Below, piece by piece: positions 16,466 to 27,416 of a DNA stretch of 64,000 nucleotides. Source of the DNA: Thermoleophilia bacterium SCSIO 60948 (lineage in GTDB: Bacteria > Actinomycetota > Thermoleophilia > Solirubrobacterales > 70-9); the NCBI GenBank assembly GCA_021496505.1, contig CP053031.1, forward strand, positions 2,348,001 to 2,412,000, read 5' to 3'. Within the stretch, counting starts at the first letter, position 1; each line of letters begins with the position of its first letter. The notes below the pieces were generated by a model, which did not search any database, was not told where the DNA came from, and saw only the letters and a program-made list of their open reading frames with translations. The translations under genes were made by a program, and so were the position numbers.

Positions 16466-17358
16466 CGCGTGCCGGGTCCCGCGTCGCCGTCGAGCGTGTT
16501 GGGGAAGTCCGCCGCGTCGAGCTCGTCGCGCCAGCGGATCAGCGGCTCGAAGTCCAGGACCTCGCGCATCCGGCGATTGCTGATCAGCGAGCCGTACTCG
16601 TCGAGATCGTCGCTGACCGGGGTCCCCGGGTAGAAGCGCTCGACGAGCTGGCGAGTGGGGACGTTCGAGCGGATGTCGTCGGCGACGGCGTAGAACGTCT
16701 CGTGCTCGATGCCGGGGTGCTCGCAGGCGAGGCGATACACGCGGGCGATATCACGCAGATGGATGTAGACCCAGAGCGATCGCCAGTGGTTCTCCGGATG
16801 CTCGAGCGACTGCGTCGCCTCCTCGCCGAGCTCCGTTCCCCAGCAGTAGCACGGCCGCACGCAGACGGTGCTCAGCGCGCCGCTTCGCGTGTACGCGCGA
16901 CACGCCTCCTCGGCGGCGATCTTGCTGGCGCCGTAGGAATCCTGAGGGATGAGTGGCGAGCTCTCGTCGAGCGGGAACGCGTCGGGCGCGAAGTCGATCT
17001 CGCGGTAGGCAAACCCGAGAACCGCTTCGGAGGAGGCGAAGACGAAGCGCTCCGCGCCGACCGCGACGGCGGCCTCGAGACAGTTCACCGTGCCGAGCGC
17101 GTTGACGGCGAAGGTCACTCCCCAGCTCGCAAGACCGGCTTCGGGGATGGCAGCGAGGTGAACGATCGCGTCGGTCCCCTCGAACGCCTCGCGCAGCTCT
17201 TCGGGCTGGGCGATGTCGGCGCGGCGGAACTCGAGCCCTTCGTGGATCTCCTCCGGCTCGACCAGGTCGACGCCGACGACGCTGTGGCCGGCGTCGGTGA
17301 ACTCTCGCGTCACGAATCTCCCGACTCGCCCCGACGCTCCCGTGATCGCTACGTGCAT
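16462..17358 (-). CDS. NAD-dependent epimerase/dehydratase
   Basis: A 298-residue extended SDR. The Rossmann motif GASGRVGR is at residues 7-14, the Asp that binds the NAD ribose is in VVGVDLVEP, and the catalytic pair is in YGASK. Uronate dehydrogenases and nucleotide-sugar epimerases share this length; FASSEAVLGF in place of the usual SS.avYG is a variation. It overlaps the ALDH gene by 4 bp and follows the EamA transporter by 46 bp. In this operon it may oxidise or epimerise a sugar-like intermediate. Confidence 0.88.
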   Translation of the reverse strand: MHVAITGASGRVGRFVTREFTDAGHSVVGVDLVEPEEIHEGLEFRRADIAQPEELREAFEGTDAIVHLAAIPEAGLASWGVTFAVNALGTVNCLEAAVAVGAERFVFASSEAVLGFAYREIDFAPDAFPLDESSPLIPQDSYGASKIAAEEACRAYTRSGALSTVCVRPCYCWGTELGEEATQSLEHPENHWRSLWVYIHLRDIARVYRLACEHPGIEHETFYAVADDIRSNVPTRQLVERFYPGTPVSDDLDEYGSLISNRRMREVLDFEPLIRWRDELDAADFPNTLDGDAGPGTR

Positions 17359-17404
17359 CCCAGTTCTCCGTTCGGTCGAAAGTACGCCAAGTCTTCTTCC
17401 ACGC

Positions 17405-18244
17405 CTAGCCGCCGGCGATCGCCGCGACCCCGGCCAGCGCCGCCACCGCGCCCGCGAGCTGATGCGGCGCGAGTCGGTCCGAGAGCACCGCGAAGGCCAG
17501 CATCACCGTGACCACCGGATAGAGCGCTCCGACCACCGCGACGAGGCTCAGCTCGCCGTTGATCGTCGCGGCCGTGAAGGCTCCCGTCCCGAGCAGGTCG
17601 AGGACACCGACCGTCACGACCGCCGGCAGCACCCGCCGTGGCGGTGCAACCGATCGCCGCGACGCCGTCAGCAGCCCGAGCGCCAGCACGCCGACGACCC
17701 CGCGCTGGATGAGCAGGACCCAGAGCACCCCGGCCGAGCTCGCGCCCGCGAGCAGGGCGGCGTTCAGCCCGCCACCGAGCGCGCCGAGCAGCGCGAGCCC
17801 GACCCCGGCCGCAAGCGTCGCGCGACCGGCGCTCGGCGAGGACTCGCTCGAGCACAACAGGATCCCGGCGGCCGCGAGAACGACGCCGAGCGACTGCAAC
17901 AGCGTCGGGTCGTCGCCACCGGCGAGCCCGACCGCGACCGGGATCGCGACCCCCGTCGCCGCGATCGGCGCCGCCACCGCGATCCGGCCGACGGCCATCG
18001 CGCGGTAGAGAGCCGCCAGACCGACCGTCAGAGCAACCCCTGCGCCGGCGGCCAGCAGCAGGTCCGATCCGGCCGGGGTGTCGAGACCGACGAACAGCGC
18101 TGTCACCGCCACCAGGGCGAGGCCGAGCAGCTGCGAGCTCCATAGGACGACGAGCGCCGAGACCGTCCGGCTCGACACCCCCGCGAAGAAGTCCGCCGAC
18201 CCCCAGCCGAGGGCCGCTCCCAGCGCAAGGGCGATGCTCGTCAA
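17405..18244 (-). CDS. EamA/DMT-family transporter
   Basis: A 279-residue membrane protein with about ten hydrophobic helices arranged as two five-helix EamA repeats; the second begins near ATLAAGVGLALLGALGG. The N-terminal LGWGSADFFAGV and the C-terminal LYPVVTVMLAFAVLSDRL segments are family signatures. Drug/metabolite transporters mostly export small metabolites or import them by exchange. The start is TTG. Placed 24 bp after the Gfo/Idh gene, it belongs to the catabolic operon and could move a pathway substrate or product. Confidence 0.88.
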   Translation of the reverse strand: MTSIALALGAALGWGSADFFAGVSSRTVSALVVLWSSQLLGLALVAVTALFVGLDTPAGSDLLLAAGAGVALTVGLAALYRAMAVGRIAVAAPIAATGVAIPVAVGLAGGDDPTLLQSLGVVLAAAGILLCSSESSPSAGRATLAAGVGLALLGALGGGLNAALLAGASSAGVLWVLLIQRGVVGVLALGLLTASRRSVAPPRRVLPAVVTVGVLDLLGTGAFTAATINGELSLVAVVGALYPVVTVMLAFAVLSDRLAPHQLAGAVAALAGVAAIAGG

Positions 18245-18268
18245 GCCGCCACCCGACCACGGCCGGCG

Positions 18269-19300
18269 TCAGCTCGCGCGGCCGTTCTCGGCGACGGACC
18301 GATACGCGCGCTCGACGAGGCTGACGACGTATCGCCCCTGCTCGGCGGTGACGCCGGGCGGGCGGTCGTCGCGGATCGCGGCGATGAAGTCGTGGGCCGT
18401 GGCGCGGATCGACTCGGGCTTCCAGCCCTCGAGGTCGTAGCCGATGCCTTCGACGGGCGTTCCGTGCGGGTCGGAGGCGCCGCGGTAGTGGATCATCGGC
18501 GGGTCGAGCACCTGATCGATCACCAGCGTTCCCTCGCTGCCGTAGATCTCGACTCGCTCGCCGCGCGGATACTCGGTGACCGACATGAACTCGAGGCTGA
18601 AGAACGGGCCGCCGGCCATCCGCCCGACGATCACGCCGTGGTTGTCGAGCGGGATCTCCGGCACCCAGCGCTGCCCGATCGCGTGCAGGCTCTCAACCTC
18701 GCCGAAGTACCAGGTGACGAGGTCGAGCATGTGCGGAGCGCAGTCCATGATCGCGCCGCAGCCGCCCGGCTCGCGCTTCCACGCCTGGGTCGTGTCGGCG
18801 ACGTCGGCCCACTCGTCGAGGATCTGATCGGGGATGAACCCGCGGAGGGCGCGGATCTCGCCGAGCGCGCCCGAGTTGACGATCCGCTCGGCCTCGACGT
18901 AGGCACGGACGTAGCGGGTGTTCTCGGCCACCGCGAGGACCAGGCCCTCGCGCTCGGCTACGGCGATCAGGTCGTCGGCCTCGGCCGCGGTCACGGTTAT
19001 CGGCTTCTCGACGCAGACGTGCTTGCCCGCTTCGAGCGCCGCTCGCACGTAGTGGTGGTGGACCTGATGCGGGAGCAGCAGCGCGACGGCGTCGATCTCG
19101 GGATCGGCGATGAGCGCGTCGGGATCGATCGTGCCGGGAACCCCGCGGGCGTCGCTGACGGCACGAGTCTTGTCGGCCGAGAGGTCGCAGACCGCGACGA
19201 GCTCGGCGCCCTCGGCCTGCTCGTAGCCGTCGAGGTGCGGCCCGCTCACGAGCCCGAGCCCGATGACGCCAACCGTCACGGCGTCTCCGGCGCCGCTCAT
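18269..19300 (-). CDS. Gfo/Idh/MocA-family oxidoreductase
   Basis: A 343-residue NAD(P)-dependent dehydrogenase. The N-terminal Rossmann domain has VGVIGLGLVSGPHLDGY and the diagnostic HVCVEKPITVT segment with the catalytic Lys; the C-terminal alpha/beta domain carries GGCGAIMDCAPHMLDLVTWYFG, with the expected Asp-x3-His. Family members act on inositols, sugars and related polyols. The ATG overlaps the stop of the upstream M24 gene by 4 bp, which sets the start although a longer open frame exists. Part of the eight-gene catabolic operon. Confidence 0.92.
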   Translation of the reverse strand: MSGAGDAVTVGVIGLGLVSGPHLDGYEQAEGAELVAVCDLSADKTRAVSDARGVPGTIDPDALIADPEIDAVALLLPHQVHHHYVRAALEAGKHVCVEKPITVTAAEADDLIAVAEREGLVLAVAENTRYVRAYVEAERIVNSGALGEIRALRGFIPDQILDEWADVADTTQAWKREPGGCGAIMDCAPHMLDLVTWYFGEVESLHAIGQRWVPEIPLDNHGVIVGRMAGGPFFSLEFMSVTEYPRGERVEIYGSEGTLVIDQVLDPPMIHYRGASDPHGTPVEGIGYDLEGWKPESIRATAHDFIAAIRDDRPPGVTAEQGRYVVSLVERAYRSVAENGRAS

Positions 19301-20427
19301 CGGATCTCCCGAATTTCCCGCGGCAGCACGCTGATCCGCTCCGGTCCGTCGGGACCGATGACGTAGCTCTCCTCGTCGCCGATCTGCCCGAGCCCGTCGA
19401 GCATCGTGTAGAGCTCGATGTTGATCACCATCCCCGCCTCGATCGTCTCTTCGCGGCCGTCGGCGAGCCAGCGCTCCTCGGTCTCGAGACCGATGTTGTG
19501 CCCGGTGTGGGTGAACCGCGCGAGTGGCGCCACCCCGCGCTCGTCGTGCAGCGCAAGCGCGCGATCGAAGATCTCGGCGTGCGTCGTGCCCGGGACGAGC
19601 ATCGCCCCGACGTCGTCGACGATCGAGACCATCGTGTCGTAGGTCTCGCGAACGTGGCTCGGCAGCTCCCCGGTGAACGCGTAGCGGCGGTTGTCGGAGC
19701 AGTAGCCACCGACGATCGCGCCGAGGTCGAGCGTGACGAGGCGCCCCTCGGGAAGCGGCTCGGCGATCTCGATCTCCGGATTCGAACCCCCGAAGGTGAA
19801 CGTCAGGTGGCTGATCCCGGTAGCCCCGCGCTCGAACAGCATCGTCCGCGCGATCCGCATCAGCTCGTCGCGCCGCAGCCCGATCTCGAGCACCGGATAG
19901 AGGTCGTCGACACAGCTCTCGATGATCTCCGTCGAGCGTTTGAGGAGTTCGATCTCCGGCTGCGTCTTGATCAACCGCAGCTCGTCGATCACCGGATCGG
20001 CGTCGCCCGCCGGCACATCGAGGTCCGACACGAGGTCGGAGACGAAACGCGGCGCAGTCGACTCGAGTCCGAGCGGACGCCCGTTGCGCTCTGCCCTGCC
20101 GACGACGTCGCCGAGGCTCTCGATCGCCTCGGCGAAGTTGTTGAACCCGACCAGCCGGTCGGCCCCGAAATCGACGCCTTCGGCCGAGAACCCCCAGCAC
20201 ATCAGCGTCGTGCGCCCGTCCGCATCGACGTAGGAGAAGTAGGGCAGCCGGTTTCGGAGCGTGTAGAGGATCGGGTTGCCGCTCGAGGGCAGACACGTGT
20301 AGCCGGTCGAGTAGAAGACGTTCTCCGGCGATACGAGCAACATCCCGCCGAGTCCCGCCGCGTCCATCCGCTCGGCGGCGCGGTCGCGGTCGTAGCCGAT
20401 CGCCGGGAAGCTCGAGAGCTCGCTCAT
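19297..20427 (-). CDS. M24-family hydrolase (creatinase/prolidase-like)
   Basis: A 376-residue protein with an N-terminal creatinase-type domain (residues 1-135) and a pita-bread C-terminal domain. Candidate metal ligands are all present: Asp in TLDLGA, Asp in CSDNRR, His in HTGHNIG, Glu in VINIELYT and Glu in GDEESY. M24 enzymes include Xaa-Pro peptidases, but also creatinase, ectoine hydrolase and DMSP lyase, so a peptide substrate should not be assumed. The ATG overlapping the preceding stop was chosen over one four codons upstream. Confidence 0.9.
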   Translation of the reverse strand: MSELSSFPAIGYDRDRAAERMDAAGLGGMLLVSPENVFYSTGYTCLPSSGNPILYTLRNRLPYFSYVDADGRTTLMCWGFSAEGVDFGADRLVGFNNFAEAIESLGDVVGRAERNGRPLGLESTAPRFVSDLVSDLDVPAGDADPVIDELRLIKTQPEIELLKRSTEIIESCVDDLYPVLEIGLRRDELMRIARTMLFERGATGISHLTFTFGGSNPEIEIAEPLPEGRLVTLDLGAIVGGYCSDNRRYAFTGELPSHVRETYDTMVSIVDDVGAMLVPGTTHAEIFDRALALHDERGVAPLARFTHTGHNIGLETEERWLADGREETIEAGMVINIELYTMLDGLGQIGDEESYVIGPDGPERISVLPREIREIR

Positions 20428-21182
20428 CGCGCGACCCACCCGCAGTCGACGAGCAGGTCGGCTCCGGTTACGAACGACGCTTTGTCGCTTGCGAGGAACG
20501 CCACCGCTTCGGCGATCTCCGAGGGATCGGCCCAGCGCCCGAGCGCCTGCTCACCCTCGCGCAGGCGCTTCACCTCCTCGAAGGTGGAACCGCTGCGTCG
20601 TGCCTCGATGCGGATGTCGCTGCGCAGCATCTCCGTGTCGACCGACCCTGGGCTGACGCTCGCGACACGGATCCCCATCGGCGCGAGCTCCCACGCGAGC
20701 GCCCGGCCGAGTGCGATCACCGCTCCCTTCGTGGCGCCGTAGAGCGAGTGGTCGATCTGTCCTACGTGGCCGGAGACCGAACCGAGGTTGACGATGACGC
20801 CGGCACCGCTTCGCTCGAGCAGTGGGATCGAGTGCTTGCAGACCAGGAAGACGCCGCCGAGGTTGACGTCGACCATGCGACGGAAGTCATCCCAGTCGGT
20901 GACCGCCAGCGGGCTGACGAGGACGATCCCGGCGACGTTGGCGACGACGTCGAGGCGCCCGTGCTCGGCGTCGATCGAGGCGATCAGCTCGCTGACCGCT
21001 GATTCGTCGGAGACGTCGCACTCGGCGAGCCGCCAGCTCTCCGGCGCCGGCTCGGAGTCCGTCAGGACGTCGAAGCCAATCGTTCGGTAGCCCTCGGAGG
21101 CGAACTTCTCGGCTACGGCGCGACCGATGCCGCGGCCGGCGCCTGAAACGAGGGCGACCTTGCCCTCCCCCGCGCCGTTCAC
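20424..21182 (-). CDS. Short-chain dehydrogenase/reductase
   Basis: A 252-residue classical SDR. GAGRGIGRAVAE is the cofactor loop, NVAGI the structural motif, and the catalytic Ser-Tyr-Lys are in GSVSGH and YGATK. The C-terminus (TGADLLVDCGW) is standard. The GTG start sits in a GTGA overlap with the stop of the keto-acid cleavage gene. It probably oxidises a hydroxy group to the ketone that the neighbouring cleavage enzyme then uses, an inference from order. Confidence 0.92.
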   Translation of the reverse strand: MNGAGEGKVALVSGAGRGIGRAVAEKFASEGYRTIGFDVLTDSEPAPESWRLAECDVSDESAVSELIASIDAEHGRLDVVANVAGIVLVSPLAVTDWDDFRRMVDVNLGGVFLVCKHSIPLLERSGAGVIVNLGSVSGHVGQIDHSLYGATKGAVIALGRALAWELAPMGIRVASVSPGSVDTEMLRSDIRIEARRSGSTFEEVKRLREGEQALGRWADPSEIAEAVAFLASDKASFVTGADLLVDCGWVAR

Positions 21183-22009
21183 GACACCCTCGCCGGAATG
21201 CCCGTGATCTCGCGTGCCTGCTGCGGGGTCGCGATCGACCGGCCGATCGAGTCCGCGACCGCCGCGATCTGAGCGACGAGCTCGTGCGTTTGCGCCGGCT
21301 CGCCGTAGCGGTCGCGCGGATAGTCCTCGGTCCCCACGCGGACGTGGTCGCCGGCGCCGAGCGCGTGGCAGAGCAGTCGGAACTGATCCGGCCCCATGGC
21401 GCTGACCGTCGCGACCGTGTCGTCGGGCAACAGTCGCCTGCGGTACTCGAACTCCTCGACCGTGACCGGGCTCCAGGACCCGCCCGGCCAGCCGAAGAAG
21501 ATCGACGCGAAATACGGCGGGTCGAGCAGTCCGCGCTCGATCATCCACTCGATGTTCCAGATCGAGCCCGAGTGCCACGTCTCGAGCTCGAGCTTCGTCC
21601 CGAACCGCCGTGAGAGCTCCGCGTACTCGGCGAGCTCCTCGCGCGGGTGCAATACGTGCACGTCGACCTCGACGAAGGCCTCGTCGTGGTGACTCGTGAT
21701 GATCGAGATCATGTCGGCGCGCTGCTCGAAGACCTCCATCCGCTCGGGGATCGGCAAGCTCGACATCCCGCACTGCAGGATCAGGTCGGTCTCGGCGCGC
21801 AGCGCGTCGAGCGCCTCGGTCCAGTGCTCCTCGCCGTGGAAGTGGAGGATCGAGGCCCCCGCCTGTTCGCAGAGCTTGGCCTCCGCGACCAGCTCCTCGA
21901 CGCTGGTCGGGTAATCCGTCTCGGGTTCGAGCCAGCAGATGTTCGGTGTGGCGGTGATGATCGCCGGCGTCTCATCGGGCATCTTGCTTGCCTTCTCCTT
22001 CGCGCTCAT
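21179..22009 (-). CDS. Beta-keto acid cleavage enzyme (BKACE, DUF849)
   Basis: A 276-residue TIM-barrel enzyme of the 3-keto-5-aminohexanoate cleavage (Kce/BKACE) family. The zinc ligands are expected at the two His of ASILHFHGEEHW and the Glu of VRVGTED. The family joins a beta-keto acid and acetyl-CoA and exchanges the acyl groups, releasing acetoacetate and a new CoA ester; dehydrocarnitine cleavage is one example. The ATG overlapping the FAH stop was chosen; a second ATG nine codons on (MPDETPA) is a good alternative. Confidence 0.88.
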   Translation of the reverse strand: MSAKEKASKMPDETPAIITATPNICWLEPETDYPTSVEELVAEAKLCEQAGASILHFHGEEHWTEALDALRAETDLILQCGMSSLPIPERMEVFEQRADMISIITSHHDEAFVEVDVHVLHPREELAEYAELSRRFGTKLELETWHSGSIWNIEWMIERGLLDPPYFASIFFGWPGGSWSPVTVEEFEYRRRLLPDDTVATVSAMGPDQFRLLCHALGAGDHVRVGTEDYPRDRYGEPAQTHELVAQIAAVADSIGRSIATPQQAREITGIPARVS

Positions 22010-22845
22010 GAGCTTGCATGCGTCGCGGAAACGACGCTGTTTGTAAGCGTGCCGATCCCCTCGATCGAGCACTCGACGACGTCGCCAGGCCTCAGGAACC
22101 GTGGCGGGTCCATGAACTCGCCACATCCGGAGGGAGTACCGGTGACGACGACGTCTCCGGGGTCGAGGGTGAAGTTGTGCGAGCAGAACTCGAGCAGGCT
22201 CGGGACGTCGAAGATCATGCTCCGCGTCGTGTCGTCCTGGACGATCTCGCCGTTGACCTTCGTCGTCAGCCGCAGATCGCCGGCGGCGCCGAGCTCGTCC
22301 ACCGTCACGACGCACGGACCGAGCGGGCAGAAGCTGTTGAAGCTCTTGCCACGCGTCCACTGTCCGTCGCTGAACTGGACATCGCGGGCCGAAACGTCGT
22401 TGGCGACCGTGTAGCCGAGCACGTGGTCCAGGGTCTCCGAGGCCGGGACCCGATCCATGCGGCGCCCGACGACGACGGCGAGCTCGACCTCCCAGTCGGC
22501 GCGCTCGAAGAGCTCCGGGTCGACGACGATCGGATCCGTCGGGCCGGTCACGCTCGACGGGAACTTGGCGAAGAGGAGCGGACGCTCAGGGGCCTCGACC
22601 TGCGACTCGTCGGCGTGGTCGCGGTAGTTGAGACCGACGGCGACGATCTTGCCCGGGTGAAGCGGCGGAGCGAGCTCGGCCGCCGACACGGGTTCGTCGT
22701 CGAGCGCCGGACGCGCGGACTCCATGAGCGCCGGCATCAGCGAGACGAGGTCGGTCGCGCGGGAGCTCAGCAGCCGGATCTCACCGTTCTCACCGAGGAC
22801 CCCGACATTCGCGATCGGACCGGACCTGACGCTGCAAAAGCGCAT
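22006..22845 (-). CDS. Fumarylacetoacetate hydrolase family protein
   Basis: A 279-residue FAH-fold enzyme, first gene of the left-going catabolic operon. The divalent-metal ligands are in DWEVELAVVVG (Glu-x-Glu) and NDVSARD (Asp). KIVAVGLNYRDHADES and FAKFPSSVTGPTDPI are typical of the group that includes 2,4-diketo-3-deoxy-sugar-acid hydrolases and oxaloacetate decarboxylase-like enzymes. It cleaves or decarboxylates a 1,3-dicarbonyl acid; which one is unknown. A GAGAGG ribosome site precedes the ATG. Confidence 0.92.
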   Translation of the reverse strand: MRFCSVRSGPIANVGVLGENGEIRLLSSRATDLVSLMPALMESARPALDDEPVSAAELAPPLHPGKIVAVGLNYRDHADESQVEAPERPLLFAKFPSSVTGPTDPIVVDPELFERADWEVELAVVVGRRMDRVPASETLDHVLGYTVANDVSARDVQFSDGQWTRGKSFNSFCPLGPCVVTVDELGAAGDLRLTTKVNGEIVQDDTTRSMIFDVPSLLEFCSHNFTLDPGDVVVTGTPSGCGEFMDPPRFLRPGDVVECSIEGIGTLTNSVVSATHASS

Positions 22846-22871
22846 CTACGGCCTCTCGGACCGACTCGCGT

Positions 22872-22911
22872 TTGACAACTCCATTGACCTGACGGTAGAG
22901 TGGTAGGGCCA
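22872..22911 (+). promoter_or_regulatory. Promoter and FadR-type operator candidate
   Basis: In the 80-bp space between the divergent FAH and FadR-type genes, TTGACA (22872-22877) and TAGAGT (22896-22901) are separated by 18 bases and could form a sigma-70-type promoter for the regulator. The 11 bases at 22901-22911 (TGGTAGGGCCA) match five of six fixed positions of the TnGTnnnACnA pattern bound by FCD-type GntR proteins. A related TGGTATGG lies at the start codon. Autoregulation is likely but inferred. Confidence 0.45.
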
Positions 22912-22925
22912 ATTCGTCAAGTGGT

Positions 22926-23687
22926 ATGGGGATGCAAGACGAGGTCTCGACAAAGCCAACGCCCGCCGTCGTCTACGAGCGGGTCGCGCGCCAGGACGGA
23001 CTCCCGAACAAGGTCCGCCACCAGTTGCTGCAGATGATCGCCTCGCGCCAGCTCGCGCCCGGCGACCGACTGATGCCCGAGCGCGAGCTCGCAGCCGAGA
23101 TGGGCGTCAGCCGCAACGTCGTCCGTGAGGCGATCCGCAGCCTCTCTGATTCCAACGTGCTCGAGGCGCGCCAGGGCGCCGGCGTCTTCGTTGCCTCGCT
23201 CGACGTCGAGACACTGATCGAGCCGCTGGAGCTCGTTCTCGCGCTCGAGACCGCGACGCTCCACTCGCTCGCCCAGGCCCGCCTCGCGATCGAGCCCGGC
23301 ATCGCGGCGGCCGCCGCGGTCCACGGCTCCGACGAGGACATCGAGGCGCTAGAAGCGCTGATCGAGGAGAGCGCGGCGAGCGCCAGCGCCGATCAGGAGC
23401 GCCTGCTCGAGATCGACGTCGAGCTCCACAACCGGATGGTCCGGATGACCGACAACCCGTTTCTGATCCGGATCATGGAGAGCATCGGACGCCTCGCGCG
23501 CAGCAGCCGCGAGTTCACGAATTCGGTTCCGCGGATGCGCGAGGACGCGCACGCGGACCACGAGCGGATCGTCGCCGCGCTACGCGCCCGCGATGCCGAC
23601 GCCGCTCGGGAGGCGATGGCCGCCCACCTCGGCCACGTCGCAAGAGCTCTCACCGACGACGCGGTCGAACGCGGAGCCGTTGAGTGA
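22926..23687 (+). CDS. GntR-family regulator, FadR (FCD) subfamily
   Basis: A 253-residue regulator. The winged helix lies at residues 20-90 (PNKVRHQLLQMIASRQLAPGDRL, MGVSRNVVREAIRSL, GAGVFV). The C-terminal FCD domain has the metal and ligand residues in DVELHNRMVRMTDNPFL and EDAHADHERIVAAL. FCD regulators bind organic acids or sugar acids and usually repress neighbouring catabolic and uptake genes. Two nearby ATGs are possible (22926 or 22932) and neither has a clear ribosome site, so the message may be nearly leaderless. It divides the left operon from the ABC importer genes. Confidence 0.92.
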   Translation: MGMQDEVSTKPTPAVVYERVARQDGLPNKVRHQLLQMIASRQLAPGDRLMPERELAAEMGVSRNVVREAIRSLSDSNVLEARQGAGVFVASLDVETLIEPLELVLALETATLHSLAQARLAIEPGIAAAAAVHGSDEDIEALEALIEESAASASADQERLLEIDVELHNRMVRMTDNPFLIRIMESIGRLARSSREFTNSVPRMREDAHADHERIVAALRARDADAAREAMAAHLGHVARALTDDAVERGAVE

Positions 23688-23743
23688 CCTGAGGGAGAGA
23701 TGTGACTCGCGGGGGGCCGCGGGTCACGACAAGGAGGGGTCGC

Positions 23744-25342
23744 ATGGAGGGCAGGGGACGTACCAGGGAGATACCGGGGGGATGGTGGAAGCGCCTGTCG
23801 GCGGTTCTGCTGACGGCCGTGGTTGCCGTGAGCCTCTCTGCCTGTGGCGGTGGCAGCTCGGACAGCGCGTCCGGGTCGACGACGCTGACCACACCGCTGA
23901 GCTTCAACCCGGGCTCGCTCGACCCGGACGTCTTCTACGGCAACGAGGGCTTGCTGATCACGACCTCCTGCTACGACGGGTTGCTCCAGTACGAGCCCAA
24001 CACCACCAACGTCGAGGGAGCCCTCGCTGAGGACTGGCAGGTCTCCAACGGTGGCAAGCGCTACACGTTCGAGCTCCGCAAGGGAGTCAAGTTCGCCGAC
24101 GGGACGCCGTTCGACGCCGAGGCGGCGCAGTTCTCGATCGAGCGGCGCGGCGCCGTCAACGCGGGCCCGGCCTACATGGTCGAGCCGATCGCGAAGATGA
24201 CCGCCCCGGACCCCTACACGCTCGTCCTCGACCTCAAGACTCCGATCAACCCGTTCGAGGACTGGCTCGCGTCGCCTTATGGACTGAAGATGGTCAGCCC
24301 GAAGGCCATCGAGCAGAACTCGAGCGGCGATGATCCGCAGGCCGAGAAGTGGCTCGCCGATCACTGCGCGGGCACCGGTCCCTACGACCTGACCGAGGCG
24401 CAGCCCGGCCAGGAGTACAAGCTCGAGGCGAACGAGAACTACTGGGGTGAGGAACCGGACTTCACGACCGTCGAGCTGCCGGTGATCCCGAGCTTCTCGA
24501 CCCAGGCGCTCCAGTTGCGGGGCGGGGACATCGACATGATGACCCACGGGCTGACGAAGGAGGACGTGCTGTCCTTCGAGTCCGACAGCGAGTTCGAGGT
24601 CGCGAAGCTGCCGGCGATCTCGGCGATCAACCTCTGGGTCAACGCCAACAAGCCGAACCTCCAGGACCCGAAGGTCCGCGAGGCGATCGGACTGGCGCTC
24701 GATCGCGAGGGCCTCGTGGAGCAGGTCTACGGCGATGAGGCGGAGGTCTACAACCAGATCTTCGCCCCCGACACGCTCGAGGGCCACGACTACTCGACGC
24801 CCTACGACCCCGAGCAGGCGAAGGAGATCCTGTCAGGGGTCCCGGAGGACGAGCGGACGATCCAGCTGCAGTTCACGTCGGATGACGCGACGAACCAGCA
24901 GATCGCGGGCCTGATCGCCCAGCAGCTGAACGAGGTCGGTTTCGATGTCGACCAGCGCGGCCTGCCCGAGACCGAGGTGTTCAACTTCACCGAGGCCCCG
25001 GACGACCGCAAGCCGGACATGATCGTCCTGCCGCAGAACCCGGACGATTCGAGCCCTGCGAGCTTCCCGCTGCTGCAGTGGATCGACGACGGGGCGTTCT
25101 TCCCACCGATCGATCCGGCCGCGGACAAGCTCCTGTTCCAAGCGATCGAGACCGAGGATGACGACGAGGCGATCGAGCTCTACGGACAGGCGGCCGACCG
25201 CTACCTCGAGGCCGACGCGTTCGTGCCGATCGCGAACACGAAGGCGATCATCGTCGCCCGCTCCGGGATCGGGAACATCCAGGTCGAGCGCCAGGGGCTG
25301 TGGACCGTGGACCTCGGCGCGCTGACGAACGACGGTTCCTAG
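23744..25342 (+). CDS. ABC substrate-binding lipoprotein (SBP_bac_5)
   Basis: A 532-residue family 5 extracellular solute-binding protein. After a basic N-terminus and hydrophobic helix comes the lipobox LSACG, so it is lipid-anchored. The mature sequence has the family segments NEGLLITTSCYDGLLQYEPN, FELRKGVKFADGTPFDAEAA and VREAIGLALDREGLVEQVYG. Family members bind peptides, opines, nickel or heme. The ATG at 23744 was chosen because AAGGAGG lies 6 bases before it; a longer frame from 23702 lacks one. First gene of the importer operon. Confidence 0.93.
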   Translation: MEGRGRTREIPGGWWKRLSAVLLTAVVAVSLSACGGGSSDSASGSTTLTTPLSFNPGSLDPDVFYGNEGLLITTSCYDGLLQYEPNTTNVEGALAEDWQVSNGGKRYTFELRKGVKFADGTPFDAEAAQFSIERRGAVNAGPAYMVEPIAKMTAPDPYTLVLDLKTPINPFEDWLASPYGLKMVSPKAIEQNSSGDDPQAEKWLADHCAGTGPYDLTEAQPGQEYKLEANENYWGEEPDFTTVELPVIPSFSTQALQLRGGDIDMMTHGLTKEDVLSFESDSEFEVAKLPAISAINLWVNANKPNLQDPKVREAIGLALDREGLVEQVYGDEAEVYNQIFAPDTLEGHDYSTPYDPEQAKEILSGVPEDERTIQLQFTSDDATNQQIAGLIAQQLNEVGFDVDQRGLPETEVFNFTEAPDDRKPDMIVLPQNPDDSSPASFPLLQWIDDGAFFPPIDPAADKLLFQAIETEDDDEAIELYGQAADRYLEADAFVPIANTKAIIVARSGIGNIQVERQGLWTVDLGALTNDGS

Positions 25343-25343
25343 C

Positions 25344-27399
<2,056 letters not shown>

Positions 27400-27416
<17 letters not shown>

